DNA of 32,600 nt from Pseudomonas fluorescens (GTDB lineage: Bacteria > Pseudomonadota > Gammaproteobacteria > Pseudomonadales > Pseudomonadaceae): positions 1 to 32,600 of the forward strand of contig NZ_MSDF01000026.1 in assembly GCF_002022275.1 (NCBI RefSeq). The letters are read 5' to 3'. The notes beneath the pieces are model-generated. The model worked only from the letters and a program-made list of their open reading frames with translations, did no database searches and was not told the origin of the DNA. This document shows positions 23,163 through 30,610 of the stretch, in pieces; positions within the stretch are counted from its first letter, which is position 1; every line of letters starts with the position of its first letter. The position numbers and the translations under genes are program-made.

Positions 23163-24476
23163 ATGAAAGTGTTGAAAAGCCAGGACATCCTGGCGTTAGG
23201 CTTTATGACTTTTGCCCTGTTTGTGGGCGCCGGCAACATCATCTTCCCGCCTATCGTTGGTTTGCAGTCCGGGCCGCATGTCTGGATGGCGGCGCTGGGC
23301 TTCCTGATCACCGCAGTCGGTCTGCCGGTGGTCACCGTGATCGCCCTCGCCAAGGTCGGCGGAGGCATGGACGCGTTGAGCAGCCCGATCGGCAAGATCG
23401 CCGGTGGCCTGCTTGCAGCGGCGGCGTATCTGGCCGTTGGCCCGCTGTTCGCCACCCCGCGTACCGCGACCGTTTCATTTGAAGTGGGCCTGGCGCCGCT
23501 GACGGGTGAAAGCCCGCTGGCGCTGTTCCTCTACAGCTCGGTGTACTTCCTGCTGGTGTTCTTCATCTCCCTGTACCCGGGTCGTTTGCTGGACACGGTA
23601 GGGCGCTTCCTGGCGCCATTGAAGATCATCGCCCTGGCCGTGTTGGGCATCGCCGCCTTTGCGTTGCCGGCCGGTGATGTGGGCGTCGCGACCCCTGAAT
23701 ATGTGGCAGCGCCGTTCTCCCAGGGGTTTATCAATGGTTACCTGACCATGGATACACTGGGTGCGCTGGTATTCGGGATTGTCATCGTCAACGCCATTCG
23801 TTCGCGTGGCGTGGAATCGCCAAAACTGATCACCCGCTACGCGATCATCGCCGGACTGATTGCCGGCGTGGGCCTGGCGCTGGTGTATATCAGCCTGTTC
23901 CGCCTGGGTTCGGGCAGCCACGCGGTAGCTGCTGGCGCCAGCAATGGTGCCGCGGTGCTGCACGCTTACGTGCAACACACGTTCGGTTCCCTGGGCAGCG
24001 GCTTCCTTGCCGTGCTGATCTCCCTGGCATGCCTGGTCACCGCTGTAGGCCTGACCTGCGCCTGCGCCGAGTATTTCAGCCGCGTATTGCCACTGTCGTA
24101 CAAGACGCTGGTGGTGATCCTGGCGGTGTTCTCGCTGTTCGTGTCCAACCTGGGCCTGACCAAGCTGATCGCGTTCTCGATACCGGTGCTGACCGCCATC
24201 TACCCGCCGTGCATCGTGCTGGTAGCTCTGAGCTTCTGTAAGGACTTCTGGCAGGAGCAAGGCCGGATCGTCGGGCCGGTGATGCTGGTGTCGTTTATCT
24301 TCGGTTGCATCGACGCGCTCAAGGGCGCCGGGCTGGCGGACTGGATGCCTGCGCAGCTGGCGCATTTGCCGCTGAGCGAGCAAGGCCTGGCATGGCTGGT
24401 GCCGTCGGTGATGACCCTGGTGGTTGCGGTGGTGATTGACCGGATGCTCGGCAAGCGTAGCGAAGCGATCGCGTAA
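23163..24476 (+). CDS. brnQ: Branched-chain amino acid:cation symporter (BrnQ/BraB family)
   Basis: Encodes 437 residues, the same length as P. aeruginosa BraB/BraZ, with about 12 membrane helices. Family segments are LALGFMTFALFVGAGNIIFPP at the N-terminus, GPLFATPRTATVSFEVG, GYLTMDTLGALVFGIVI and LVTAVGLTCACAEYFS. It takes up leucine, isoleucine and valine with sodium (or proton) across the inner membrane. The ATG at 23163 matches the BraB start; an in-frame GTG five codons earlier (23148) is the only near alternative, and neither has a Shine-Dalgarno site. It stands alone between a REP doublet/leader and a strong terminator. BraB and BraZ paralogues cannot be told apart here. Confidence 0.94.
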   Translation: MKVLKSQDILALGFMTFALFVGAGNIIFPPIVGLQSGPHVWMAALGFLITAVGLPVVTVIALAKVGGGMDALSSPIGKIAGGLLAAAAYLAVGPLFATPRTATVSFEVGLAPLTGESPLALFLYSSVYFLLVFFISLYPGRLLDTVGRFLAPLKIIALAVLGIAAFALPAGDVGVATPEYVAAPFSQGFINGYLTMDTLGALVFGIVIVNAIRSRGVESPKLITRYAIIAGLIAGVGLALVYISLFRLGSGSHAVAAGASNGAAVLHAYVQHTFGSLGSGFLAVLISLACLVTAVGLTCACAEYFSRVLPLSYKTLVVILAVFSLFVSNLGLTKLIAFSIPVLTAIYPPCIVLVALSFCKDFWQEQGRIVGPVMLVSFIFGCIDALKGAGLADWMPAQLAHLPLSEQGLAWLVPSVMTLVVAVVIDRMLGKRSEAIA

Positions 24477-24497
24477 CACGGCTTCGACGCTGTACCG

Positions 24498-24535
24498 AAA
24501 TGCCCCGTATCAATCGATACGGGGCATTTTTTATG
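24498..24535 (+). terminator. Terminator of brnQ
   Basis: Perfect 13-bp stem AAATGCCCCGTAT / ATACGGGGCATTT, six-base loop CAATCG, then a T-run. Confidence 0.95.
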
Positions 24536-24574
24536 TGTGTGACGCTACACCTTCTAAAGTTGGAACATGGTCAG

Positions 24575-24601
24575 TGTGGGAGCAGGCAAGCCAGCTCCCA
24601 C
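24575..24601. repeat. Collapsed REP doublet
   Basis: GTGGGAGC (24575-24582) and GCTCCCAC (24594-24601) are the outer ends of two opposed REP cores with almost all of the centre missing; only GGCAAGCC-type sequence remains between. It looks like a REP doublet that lost its interior by deletion. Confidence 0.65.
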
Positions 24602-24647
24602 CTATTTGAACCGCGTTCGCTTTCATCCACAGTGCCCAAGGACCCGC

Positions 24648-25382
24648 ATGTCGTTCGTCGAAAACCACCAAACCCATCTGCTCGCCGCGCTCTGGTTCGT
24701 CCTCTGCTGGGGCGGCTACACCCGTTACGCCACCTGGAAAGCCCGTGACACCGCGTGCCTGGCCAGCGTGCTGCACCTGTACCGCGAAGACTGGATGCGC
24801 CGCATGCTGCTGCGCGACAACCGCATTGCCGACGCCAGTGTGATCGGCAACCTGGAACGCAACGCCTCGTTCTTCGCCTCCAGCACCTTGATCATTCTCG
24901 CCGGTATCCTCACTGTGCTCGGCGCGTCCGAGCGCGCGGTGTCATTGCTTGCGGACATTCCCATGGTGCAGCAGGCGTCTCAGGGCCTGTCGGAAATCAA
25001 GTTGCTGTGCCTGGCGCTGGTGTTCGTCTACGCGTTCTTCACGTTCAGTTGGTGCATGCGCCAATACAATTTTGCGGCGGTGCTGGTGGGGTCGGCGCCC
25101 ATGGTCGGTGAGAAACATGTGTCGGAACAGGAGCGCAAGGCTTTTGCGTTGCGGGCGGCCCGGGTGATTTCCATGGCGGCCAACCAGTTCAACTTTGGGC
25201 TGCGTGCTTATTACTTCGGCATGACCATGCTGGCCTGGTTCGTCAGCCCATGGTTATTCATGTTGATGAGCAGCGGGGTCGTGTTGGTGCTGTACCGTCG
25301 GGAATTTCATTCCGATGTCCTGCAAGTGATGGTCTACACACCGACCCATCTACCGGATACGCCTAAAGAGGCGGTGCATTAA
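24648..25382 (+). CDS. DUF599 family membrane protein
   Basis: Encodes 244 residues. Features of DUF599 are a first helix (LLAALWFVLCWGGYTRYA), a basic segment with REDWMRRMLLRDNRIADASVIGNLERNASFFASS, a second and third helix near 78-97 and 118-140, a conserved NFAAVLVGSAP motif and AANQFNFGLRAYYFGMTMLAWF followed by the last helices. The function of the family is not known. The ATG at 24648 has AAGGA about 7 nt upstream. The frame extends to 24567, but that part is REP-derived (reads VGAGKPAPT) and is not coding. It appears monocistronic, between the brnQ terminator and a bidirectional terminator. Confidence 0.88.
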   Translation: MSFVENHQTHLLAALWFVLCWGGYTRYATWKARDTACLASVLHLYREDWMRRMLLRDNRIADASVIGNLERNASFFASSTLIILAGILTVLGASERAVSLLADIPMVQQASQGLSEIKLLCLALVFVYAFFTFSWCMRQYNFAAVLVGSAPMVGEKHVSEQERKAFALRAARVISMAANQFNFGLRAYYFGMTMLAWFVSPWLFMLMSSGVVLVLYRREFHSDVLQVMVYTPTHLPDTPKEAVH

Positions 25383-25433
25383 TCGAGCGCGATGAGGTTA
25401 ATTCAACTTTCCGGTCCTGATAAAACAGCAGAC

Positions 25434-25468
25434 AAAGAAAAGCCCGCTCTATAAGCGGGCTTTCTTTT
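25434..25468. terminator. Bidirectional terminator
   Basis: AAAGCCCGCT / AGCGGGCTTT stem with CTATA loop, A-rich on the left and T-rich on the right. It separates the convergent DUF599 gene and the lipoprotein gene. Confidence 0.92.
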
Positions 25469-25487
25469 CGCAGCAACAACCAGAAGA

Positions 25488-25745
25488 TTAGTTCTTGGCT
25501 GGTTCTGCTGGAGCAGCAGGAGCTGCTTCTTTTGCAGCGGCGGCGTTCGATTCAGCCTGAGCTTTGGCAGCATCGGCGTTTTCTTTCGCAGCGTCGTTCA
25601 CTTTATCCTGTGCTTTGGCCATGTCTTTCTGAGCTTGCTCGGAATGTGCAGCAGCGTCTTGGGCTTTGTCTTCGGATTTCTTATCGCAGGCAGCGAGACC
25701 GAGGGCAGCGGCCAACATCATGGAAATAGCTAAAGTCTTACGCAT
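25488..25745 (-). CDS. Small Ala-rich lipoprotein
   Basis: Encodes 85 residues: a lipoprotein signal (MRKTLAISMMLAAALGLAAC, lipid-bearing Cys20) and a mature part of 66 residues that is almost entirely charged residues and alanine. Its middle (about 24-65) has regularly spaced Ala, as in the alanine-zipper coiled coils of OprI/Lpp-type lipoproteins, and the tail is Ala/Pro (AAPAAPAEPAKN). The residue after Cys is Asp21 (CDKK): in E. coli an Asp here favours inner-membrane retention, though the Pseudomonas rule is less strict. I cannot assign a function. AAGGAG lies just upstream of the ATG at 25745; an in-frame ATG at 25802 would put 19 residues before the signal. A possible AlgU promoter suggests envelope-stress control. 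Confidence 0.85.
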   Translation of the reverse strand: MRKTLAISMMLAAALGLAACDKKSEDKAQDAAAHSEQAQKDMAKAQDKVNDAAKENADAAKAQAESNAAAAKEAAPAAPAEPAKN

Positions 25746-25780
25746 GGGGTGTTTCTCCTTATGGATATATCTACTGGCCT

Positions 25781-25808
25781 TTCGAGCTTGGGGGGCCAGC
25801 ATTAGTTC
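25781..25808 (-). promoter_or_regulatory. AlgU (sigma-22)-like promoter of the Ala-rich lipoprotein
   Basis: On the minus strand GAACTA (25808-25803), a 17-nt spacer and TCGAA (25785-25781) resemble the AlgU/RpoE pattern GAACTT-N16/17-TCnnA. Transcription from near 25775 leaves room for the AAGGAG site. Confidence 0.4.
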
Positions 25809-25849
25809 CTTTTATCCAAGAGATATATAAAGCTTTTCTAAAAGGAACT
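25804..25849. repeat. Inverted repeat upstream of lipoprotein and thioesterase genes
   Basis: AGTTCCTTTT (25804-25813) and AAAAGGAACT (25840-25849) are perfect 10-bp arms around a 26-bp AT-rich centre. The left arm overlaps the proposed AlgU -35. It may be an operator for one or both divergent genes, or a terminator reading right (it ends in TTTTT). Confidence 0.55.
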
Positions 25850-25901
25850 TTTTGCGGCGGGCTCCATTCACCGTATTCACACTAATAAGAGTCTGGAATC
25901 A

Positions 25902-26378
25902 ATGACCGAAAACCCCTTGTTAGCGCGTGCCACGCGCTTCGTGTCGGCCTTGCGCCATTGTCAGGTGCTAGGCATTGCTGTTCATGCCGCGAGCGAGGAG
26001 GGCATGACGTTGGTGTTGCCGTACGCCGAGGCGATTGTCGGCGACCCTCAAAGCGGCGTGATCCACGGTGGCGCTCTGACTTCCCTGATGGACACCGCCT
26101 GCGGCATGGCCACCCTGTGCGTTTTGCCGGAGTTCGAGGTGTGCCCGACCCTCGACCTGCGTATCGACTACATGCATGCCGCCGAACCGCATAAACCGGT
26201 GTACGGCTTCGCCCAATGCTATCGCGTCACCACCGACGTGATCTTCACGCGCGGCTTTGCCTACCAGGACGACCCGCAGCAGCCGATTGCCCATGTGGTG
26301 GGCACTTTCATGCGCATGGGCAAACGCCTCAAAGGCACACAAGGGCTGGGCAGTACGATCAAGGGGGAGCAGGCATGA
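25902..26378 (+). CDS. PaaI-type hot-dog fold thioesterase
   Basis: Encodes 158 residues of the single hot-dog PaaI/YbgC-like group. The central helix signature is GVIHGGALTSLMDTACGMA, with His55 and the catalytic acid Asp64. TLDLRIDYMHAA is the following beta segment. These enzymes hydrolyse acyl-CoA thioesters in the cytoplasm; the substrate cannot be read from the sequence. The last bases overlap the start of the next gene, a second hot-dog protein, in an ATGA arrangement. Upstream is a 156-bp gap shared with the divergent lipoprotein gene. The ribosome site is weak (GGAATC, near position 25895). Confidence 0.88.
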   Translation: MTENPLLARATRFVSALRHCQVLGIAVHAASEEGMTLVLPYAEAIVGDPQSGVIHGGALTSLMDTACGMATLCVLPEFEVCPTLDLRIDYMHAAEPHKPVYGFAQCYRVTTDVIFTRGFAYQDDPQQPIAHVVGTFMRMGKRLKGTQGLGSTIKGEQA

Positions 26379-26827
26379 CGCACCGATTCAAGACCCGTCT
26401 CGAACAGGCCCACGAGCGTGGCAACTACGAAGCGCTGCTCGATCTGATTCCCTATGCCCGGTTGATCGGCATTGAATGCACGCGCCTGGGCGATGAGTTG
26501 CTGTTCAAGATGCCCGCCAACAAGGACAACATTGGTAACCCGATATTACCGGCGCTGCACGGCGGCGTGATCGCAGGCTTCATGGAGCTGTCGGCGGCGT
26601 TGCATCTGCTGGTATTCACGGGTGCGCCGGGTGTCCCGAAAATCATCGACTTTTCCCTGGATTACCTGCGTGCCGGCCAGTTTCGCGACACTTACGCCAA
26701 ATGCCAGGTGTGGCGCCAGGGCCGGCGCGTGGCGAATGTGGCCATCACCGCGTGGCAGAGCACCCCCGCCGAACCGATTGCTACCGCTCGTGCACATTTC
26801 AAGATTGAGGAATTGGCCCGCCCTTGA
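26375..26827 (+). CDS. Second PaaI-type hot-dog thioesterase, coupled to the first
   Basis: Encodes 150 residues with the hot-dog helix LHGGVIAGFMELSAALHLL (His62, with Glu71 at the place of the acid Asp64 of the preceding protein) and KIIDFSLDYLRAG as the next strand. It is clearly related in fold but not a recent duplicate. ATG overlaps the preceding TGA (ATGA) and has GGGGGAGC upstream, so the pair is translationally coupled, which fits a functional partnership or a mixed oligomer. Its stop codon lies inside the -35 of a heat-shock-type promoter for htpG. Acid residue differences suggest different substrates or activities in the two proteins. Confidence 0.87.
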   Translation: MTHRFKTRLEQAHERGNYEALLDLIPYARLIGIECTRLGDELLFKMPANKDNIGNPILPALHGGVIAGFMELSAALHLLVFTGAPGVPKIIDFSLDYLRAGQFRDTYAKCQVWRQGRRVANVAITAWQSTPAEPIATARAHFKIEELARP

Positions 26828-26850
26828 AATCCTCGTCTTAGCCCCCAACT
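26823..26850 (+). promoter_or_regulatory. Sigma-32 (RpoH) promoter of htpG
   Basis: CTTGAAA (26823-26829), a 13-nt spacer and CCCCAACT (26843-26850) match the heat-shock consensus CTTGAAA-N11/15-CCCCATnT closely. It overlaps the stop codon of the second thioesterase gene and lies 67 bp before htpG. Confidence 0.75.
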
Positions 26851-26916
26851 TTGATGACAACCCGCCGCCAACCCTTGAGGGCGCGGCCACTGCCATCCAA
26901 TTGGAGTTTGATGACC

Positions 26917-28821
26917 ATGAGTGTGGAAACTCAAAAGGAAACCCTGGGCTTCCAGACCGAGGTGAAGCAACTGCTGCACCTCATGATCCATTCGCTGTAT
27001 TCCAACAAGGAAATTTTCCTTCGCGAATTGATCTCGAACGCCTCTGACGCTGTCGACAAATTACGTTTCGAAGCCCTGTCCAAGCCTGAGTTGCTGGAAG
27101 GTGGCGCCGAACTGAAAATCCGTGTGAGCTTCGACAAGGACGCCAAGACCGTCACCCTCGAAGACAACGGTATCGGCATGAGCCGCGAAGACGCGATTAC
27201 CCATTTGGGTACCATCGCCAAATCCGGCACCGCAGACTTCATGAAGAACCTGTCGGGCGACCAGAAAAAAGATTCGCACCTGATCGGTCAATTCGGCGTG
27301 GGCTTCTACTCGGCCTTCATCGTGGCTGACAAGGTTGAAGTGTTCAGCCGTCGCGCCGGCCTCGCCGCCAGTGAAGGCGTGCATTGGTCGTCCAAAGGTG
27401 AGGGCGAGTTTGAAATCGCCACCATCGACAAGGCCGACCGTGGCACCCGCATCGTGCTGCACCTTAAAGACGCTGAAGATGAGTTCGCTGACGGCTACCG
27501 CCTGCGCAACATCATCAAGAAGTATTCCGACCACATCGCTCTGCCGATCGAGTTGCCGAAAGAACAAGCGGCTGCCGAAGGCGAAGAGCAGCCTGCGCCG
27601 GAATGGGAAACCGTCAACCGCGCCAGCGCCCTGTGGACCCGTCCGCGTACCGAGATCAAGGACGAGGAATACCAGGAGTTTTACAAGCACATCGGGCACG
27701 ACTACGAAAACCCGCTGAGCTGGAGCCACAACAAGGTCGAAGGCAAGCTGGAATACAGCTCGCTGCTCTACGTACCGGCCCGTGCGCCGTTCGACCTGTA
27801 CCAGCGTGAAGCGCCGAAAGGCCTGAAGCTCTACGTACAGCGCGTGTTCGTGATGGACCAGGCAGAGTCCTTCCTGCCGCTGTACCTGCGCTTCATCAAG
27901 GGCGTGGTCGACTCCAACGATTTGTCGCTGAACGTGTCGCGGGAAATCCTGCAGAAAGACCCGATCATTGATTCCATGAAGTCGGCGCTGACCAAGCGCG
28001 TGCTCGACATGCTGGAAAAACTGGCGAAGAACGAGCCTGAGCAATACAAAGGCTTCTGGAAAAACTTCGGTCAGGTCATGAAAGAAGGCCCGGCGGAAGA
28101 TTTCGCCAACAAGGAAAAAATCGCCGGCCTGCTGCGCTTTGCTTCGACCCATGAAGAGGGCGGTGAGCAGGTGGTGTCCCTGGCCGAATACCTGGCACGC
28201 GCCAAGGAAGGTCAGGACAAGATTTACTACCTGACCGGCGAAACCTACGCCCAGGTCAAGAACAGCCCGCACCTGGAAGTCTTCCGCAAGAAAGGCATCG
28301 AAGTGCTGCTGCTGACCGACCGTATCGATGAGTGGCTGATGAGCTACCTCAACGAGTTCGACGGTAAATCCTTCGTCGACGTGGCCCGTGGTGACCTGGA
28401 CCTGGGTAACCTGGACTCCGAAGAAGAGAAGAAAGAAGCCGAAGAAGTCGCCAAGTCCAAAGAAGGTTTGGTTGAGCGGATCAAGGCGTCCCTGGGCGAG
28501 GCTGTCAGCGAAGTGCGGGTTTCGCACCGTCTGACCGATTCCCCGGCGATTTTGGCCATCGGCGAAGCGGACCTGGGCATGCAAATGCGCCAGATCCTTG
28601 AAGCCAGCGGCCAGAAAGTTCCGGATTCCAAGCCGATCTTTGAATTCAACCCGGCTCACCCGCTGATCGAGAAGCTCGACGGCGAGCAGAGCGAAGAGCG
28701 GTTTGGCGACCTGTCGCACATCCTCTTCGACCAGGCGGCCTTGGCCGCTGGCGACAGCCTGAAAGACCCGGCAGCCTATGTGCGCCGACTGAACAAGCTG
28801 TTGGTTGAACTGTCGGTTTAA
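26917..28821 (+). CDS. htpG: Chaperone protein HtpG (bacterial Hsp90)
   Basis: Encodes 634 residues, the usual Pseudomonas length. The GHKL ATPase domain has Glu37 in RELISNASDAVDKLR, Asp83 in DNGIGM, GTIAKSGT and GQFGVGFYSAF. The middle domain has SLNVSREILQ with the ATP-contacting Arg, and the C-terminal dimerisation domain is complete. It is a cytosolic ATP-dependent chaperone. Two ATGs, at 26911 and 26917, share the GGAG site at 26903; 26917 gives better spacing and the family N-terminus MSVETQKETLGFQTE. A sigma-32 promoter precedes it and a strong terminator follows, so it is a single-gene heat-shock unit. Confidence 0.97.
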   Translation: MSVETQKETLGFQTEVKQLLHLMIHSLYSNKEIFLRELISNASDAVDKLRFEALSKPELLEGGAELKIRVSFDKDAKTVTLEDNGIGMSREDAITHLGTIAKSGTADFMKNLSGDQKKDSHLIGQFGVGFYSAFIVADKVEVFSRRAGLAASEGVHWSSKGEGEFEIATIDKADRGTRIVLHLKDAEDEFADGYRLRNIIKKYSDHIALPIELPKEQAAAEGEEQPAPEWETVNRASALWTRPRTEIKDEEYQEFYKHIGHDYENPLSWSHNKVEGKLEYSSLLYVPARAPFDLYQREAPKGLKLYVQRVFVMDQAESFLPLYLRFIKGVVDSNDLSLNVSREILQKDPIIDSMKSALTKRVLDMLEKLAKNEPEQYKGFWKNFGQVMKEGPAEDFANKEKIAGLLRFASTHEEGGEQVVSLAEYLARAKEGQDKIYYLTGETYAQVKNSPHLEVFRKKGIEVLLLTDRIDEWLMSYLNEFDGKSFVDVARGDLDLGNLDSEEEKKEAEEVAKSKEGLVERIKASLGEAVSEVRVSHRLTDSPAILAIGEADLGMQMRQILEASGQKVPDSKPIFEFNPAHPLIEKLDGEQSEERFGDLSHILFDQAALAAGDSLKDPAAYVRRLNKLLVELSV

Positions 28822-28832
28822 CACCGTTGTAG

Positions 28833-28857
28833 AAAAACCCGCTTCGGCGGGTTTTTT
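28833..28857 (+). terminator. Terminator of htpG
   Basis: AAAAACCCGC - TTCG - GCGGGTTTTT: perfect stem with a TTCG tetraloop and T-run. Confidence 0.95.
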
Positions 28858-28887
28858 CGTTCTAGTGCACCTCAACTGGAGTAAATG

Positions 28888-29610
28888 ATGAGCCAAGTCA
28901 CTGTGCGTTCCGTGGTCTATCAGATTGATGGCCAGTCTTATGAAAGCCGTCTCGCGTTCGATGCCAGCCAGAAAGGCCCACTGCCGGGCCTGCTGATGGC
29001 GCCGAACTGGATGGGGGTGAGTGCGGGTGCCGAAGAAATTGCCAAAAGCGTCGCCAGCAAAGGCTATGTGGTGCTGATCGCTGACCTGTACGGGCAGACC
29101 GTGCGCCCGTCGAATGGCGACGAGGCCGGCGCCGCGATGATGCCGTTGAAGAATGACAACGCCAAGCTGCTCAAGCTGTTGCAGGCGGCGTTTGAACAGC
29201 TGCAGGGTCAGGCAGAAGTCGATACTTCGAAGCTTGCGACCTTCGGCTTCTGCTTTGGCGGTTTCTGCTCGCTGGAACTCGCACGTACCGGCGCGCCGTT
29301 GAAGGCCGCCGTATCGTTCCACGGCACCATCGACACACAAAACCCGGCGGGCGCAAAAAACGTCAAGGGCTCGGTGCTGGTGCTGCACGGTGCATCCGAT
29401 CCACTGGTGCCAAAAGAGCAACTGCCGGCATTCGAAGCTGAAATGAACGCCGCCGGTGTGGATTGGCAATTGTTGAGCTACGGCGGCGCGGTGCATTCCT
29501 TTACCGACCCGCATGCCAATGTGCCGGGCAAGATGATGTATGACGCGAAGACCGCGAAGCGGGCGTTCAAGTCGATGCATGACTTGCTGGATGAAGTGTT
29601 TCAGGCCTGA
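28888..29610 (+). CDS. Dienelactone hydrolase family protein
   Basis: Encodes 240 residues of the DLH fold. The nucleophile is Cys122 in GFCFGGFCS, with Asp171 in HGASDPLVP and His203 in GAVHSFTDP, giving a Cys-Asp-His triad. In aromatic degradation, DLH opens dienelactone to maleylacetate, but many chromosomal copies like this one are not near catechol genes and have other ester or lactone substrates. No chlorocatechol or related genes are in the window, so a general hydrolase role is more likely. Two consecutive ATGs occur (28885, 28888); the second is better spaced from GGAG at 28878. It is a single gene between the htpG terminator and a REP pair. Confidence 0.9.
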   Translation: MSQVTVRSVVYQIDGQSYESRLAFDASQKGPLPGLLMAPNWMGVSAGAEEIAKSVASKGYVVLIADLYGQTVRPSNGDEAGAAMMPLKNDNAKLLKLLQAAFEQLQGQAEVDTSKLATFGFCFGGFCSLELARTGAPLKAAVSFHGTIDTQNPAGAKNVKGSVLVLHGASDPLVPKEQLPAFEAEMNAAGVDWQLLSYGGAVHSFTDPHANVPGKMMYDAKTAKRAFKSMHDLLDEVFQA

Positions 29611-29618
29611 TGGCCCCA

Positions 29619-29684
29619 TTGCAGGCAAGCCAGCTCCCACATTTGGAATGCATTTCAACTGTGGGAGCGGGCTTGCCCGCGATG
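29619..29684. repeat. Mixed REP doublet (one arm of each subtype)
   Basis: Left arm 29621-29641 (GCAGGCAAGCCAGCTCCCAC...) and right arm 29660-29680 (GTGGGAGCGGGCTTGCCCGC) are inverted and match at 19 of 21 positions. The two mismatches are exactly those that distinguish the two REP subtypes in this window. It ends two bases before the pirin stop codon. Confidence 0.88.
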
Positions 29685-29685
29685 A

Positions 29686-30546
29686 CTACCTGACCGGCAA
29701 CTCAATCCTTTCAGACTCCCCCGGCACCGTCGGCCAATCCCCGGCCGCCCACCGCTGCCTGGCCTGTTCAATCACCGCCGGGTCGCTCGCCACAAAATTC
29801 CAGTTGATCCGCCGTGGCCCGTCCAGTGGCGCGCCGCCAAACACCACCAAGTGGCAATCGCTCTCGGCGAACAGTGTCATTTCCTGCCCAGCGGGCAACA
29901 CCACCAAGCTGTGAACCTCCAGCGCCTCGCCATCCAGCTGTGCCTCGCCTTCCAGCACATACACCGCCCGTTCTTCGTGTTCATCCGGGATCAGCAAGGT
30001 TGTAGCCGTCTGCATCCGCACCTCGGCGTAGAGCGTGGGCGAGAGCACCGGTACTGGCGATTTGAGGCAAAAACCACTGCCGGCGATCAGGCGAATCTGC
30101 ACGCCCAGGTTGTCGCTGACCGGCAGGCTCGCCGCCGGGTGATGGCTGTAATGCCCGGGCCCGGTCTCGTGATCCTTGGGCGACGCCAGCCATACTTGCA
30201 GCCCGTGCAGGCTGAAACCCTTGGCCTTGACCGCCTCGGGCGTTCGCTCCACGTGGGCAATCGCGCTGCCGGCGGTCATCCAGCTCACGTCACCGGCTTC
30301 CACCACCTGGTCCGAACCGAGGCTGTCCTTGTGTTGCAACGCGCCTTCAAACAGATAGGTCAGCGTCGACAGCCCGATATGTGGATGCTGGCGGATATTC
30401 ATGCCAGTGCCCGGCGCGTAACGGGTCAGCAGCATATGGTCGAAAAATACAAAGGGCCCAACGCTGCGGCATTCGCGCGAGGGCAGCGGACGCAGGATGG
30501 GCTGGCCTTCGACGTCTTCGGGGCGGGGGCGGATCACGGTGGTCAT
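29686..30546 (-). CDS. Pirin family bicupin protein
   Basis: Encodes 286 residues with two cupin domains. The metal site of the N-terminal cupin is intact: His54 and His56 in RQHPHIGLSTLTYLFEG and His98-Val-Glu100 in IAHVERTPE, corresponding to the two His, His and Glu of characterised pirins. SVGPFVFFDHM is also a standard pirin motif. Some bacterial pirins (YhhW) have quercetin dioxygenase activity and others modulate partner proteins; the activity here cannot be set from sequence. AGGGAT lies before the ATG. It is downstream of the OsmC-family gene on the same strand, 64 bp away, with a strong hairpin in between. Confidence 0.9.
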   Translation of the reverse strand: MTTVIRPRPEDVEGQPILRPLPSRECRSVGPFVFFDHMLLTRYAPGTGMNIRQHPHIGLSTLTYLFEGALQHKDSLGSDQVVEAGDVSWMTAGSAIAHVERTPEAVKAKGFSLHGLQVWLASPKDHETGPGHYSHHPAASLPVSDNLGVQIRLIAGSGFCLKSPVPVLSPTLYAEVRMQTATTLLIPDEHEERAVYVLEGEAQLDGEALEVHSLVVLPAGQEMTLFAESDCHLVVFGGAPLDGPRRINWNFVASDPAVIEQARQRWAAGDWPTVPGESERIELPVR

Positions 30547-30561
30547 GGGGCATCCCTGTCT

Positions 30562-30595
30562 GAGCGGGTTGGATGCTACTGAGCATAACCCGCTC
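30562..30595 (-). terminator. Stable hairpin between the OsmC-family and pirin genes
   Basis: GAGCGGGTT (30562-30570) pairs with AACCCGCTC (30587-30595), and the interior adds ATGCT-ACTG-AGCAT, giving 14 bp with a 2-nt bulge. No T-run follows on the minus strand, so it may be a terminator helped by Rho, or a processing or stability element. Confidence 0.5.
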
Positions 30596-30610
30596 GACGG
30601 GAAGTTGGCG

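Noticed and set aside
27061..29658. An 865-codon minus-strand frame spanning htpG and the dienelactone hydrolase gene
   Set aside because: It crosses two real genes and the htpG terminator, and its start lies in REP sequence. Antisense shadow.
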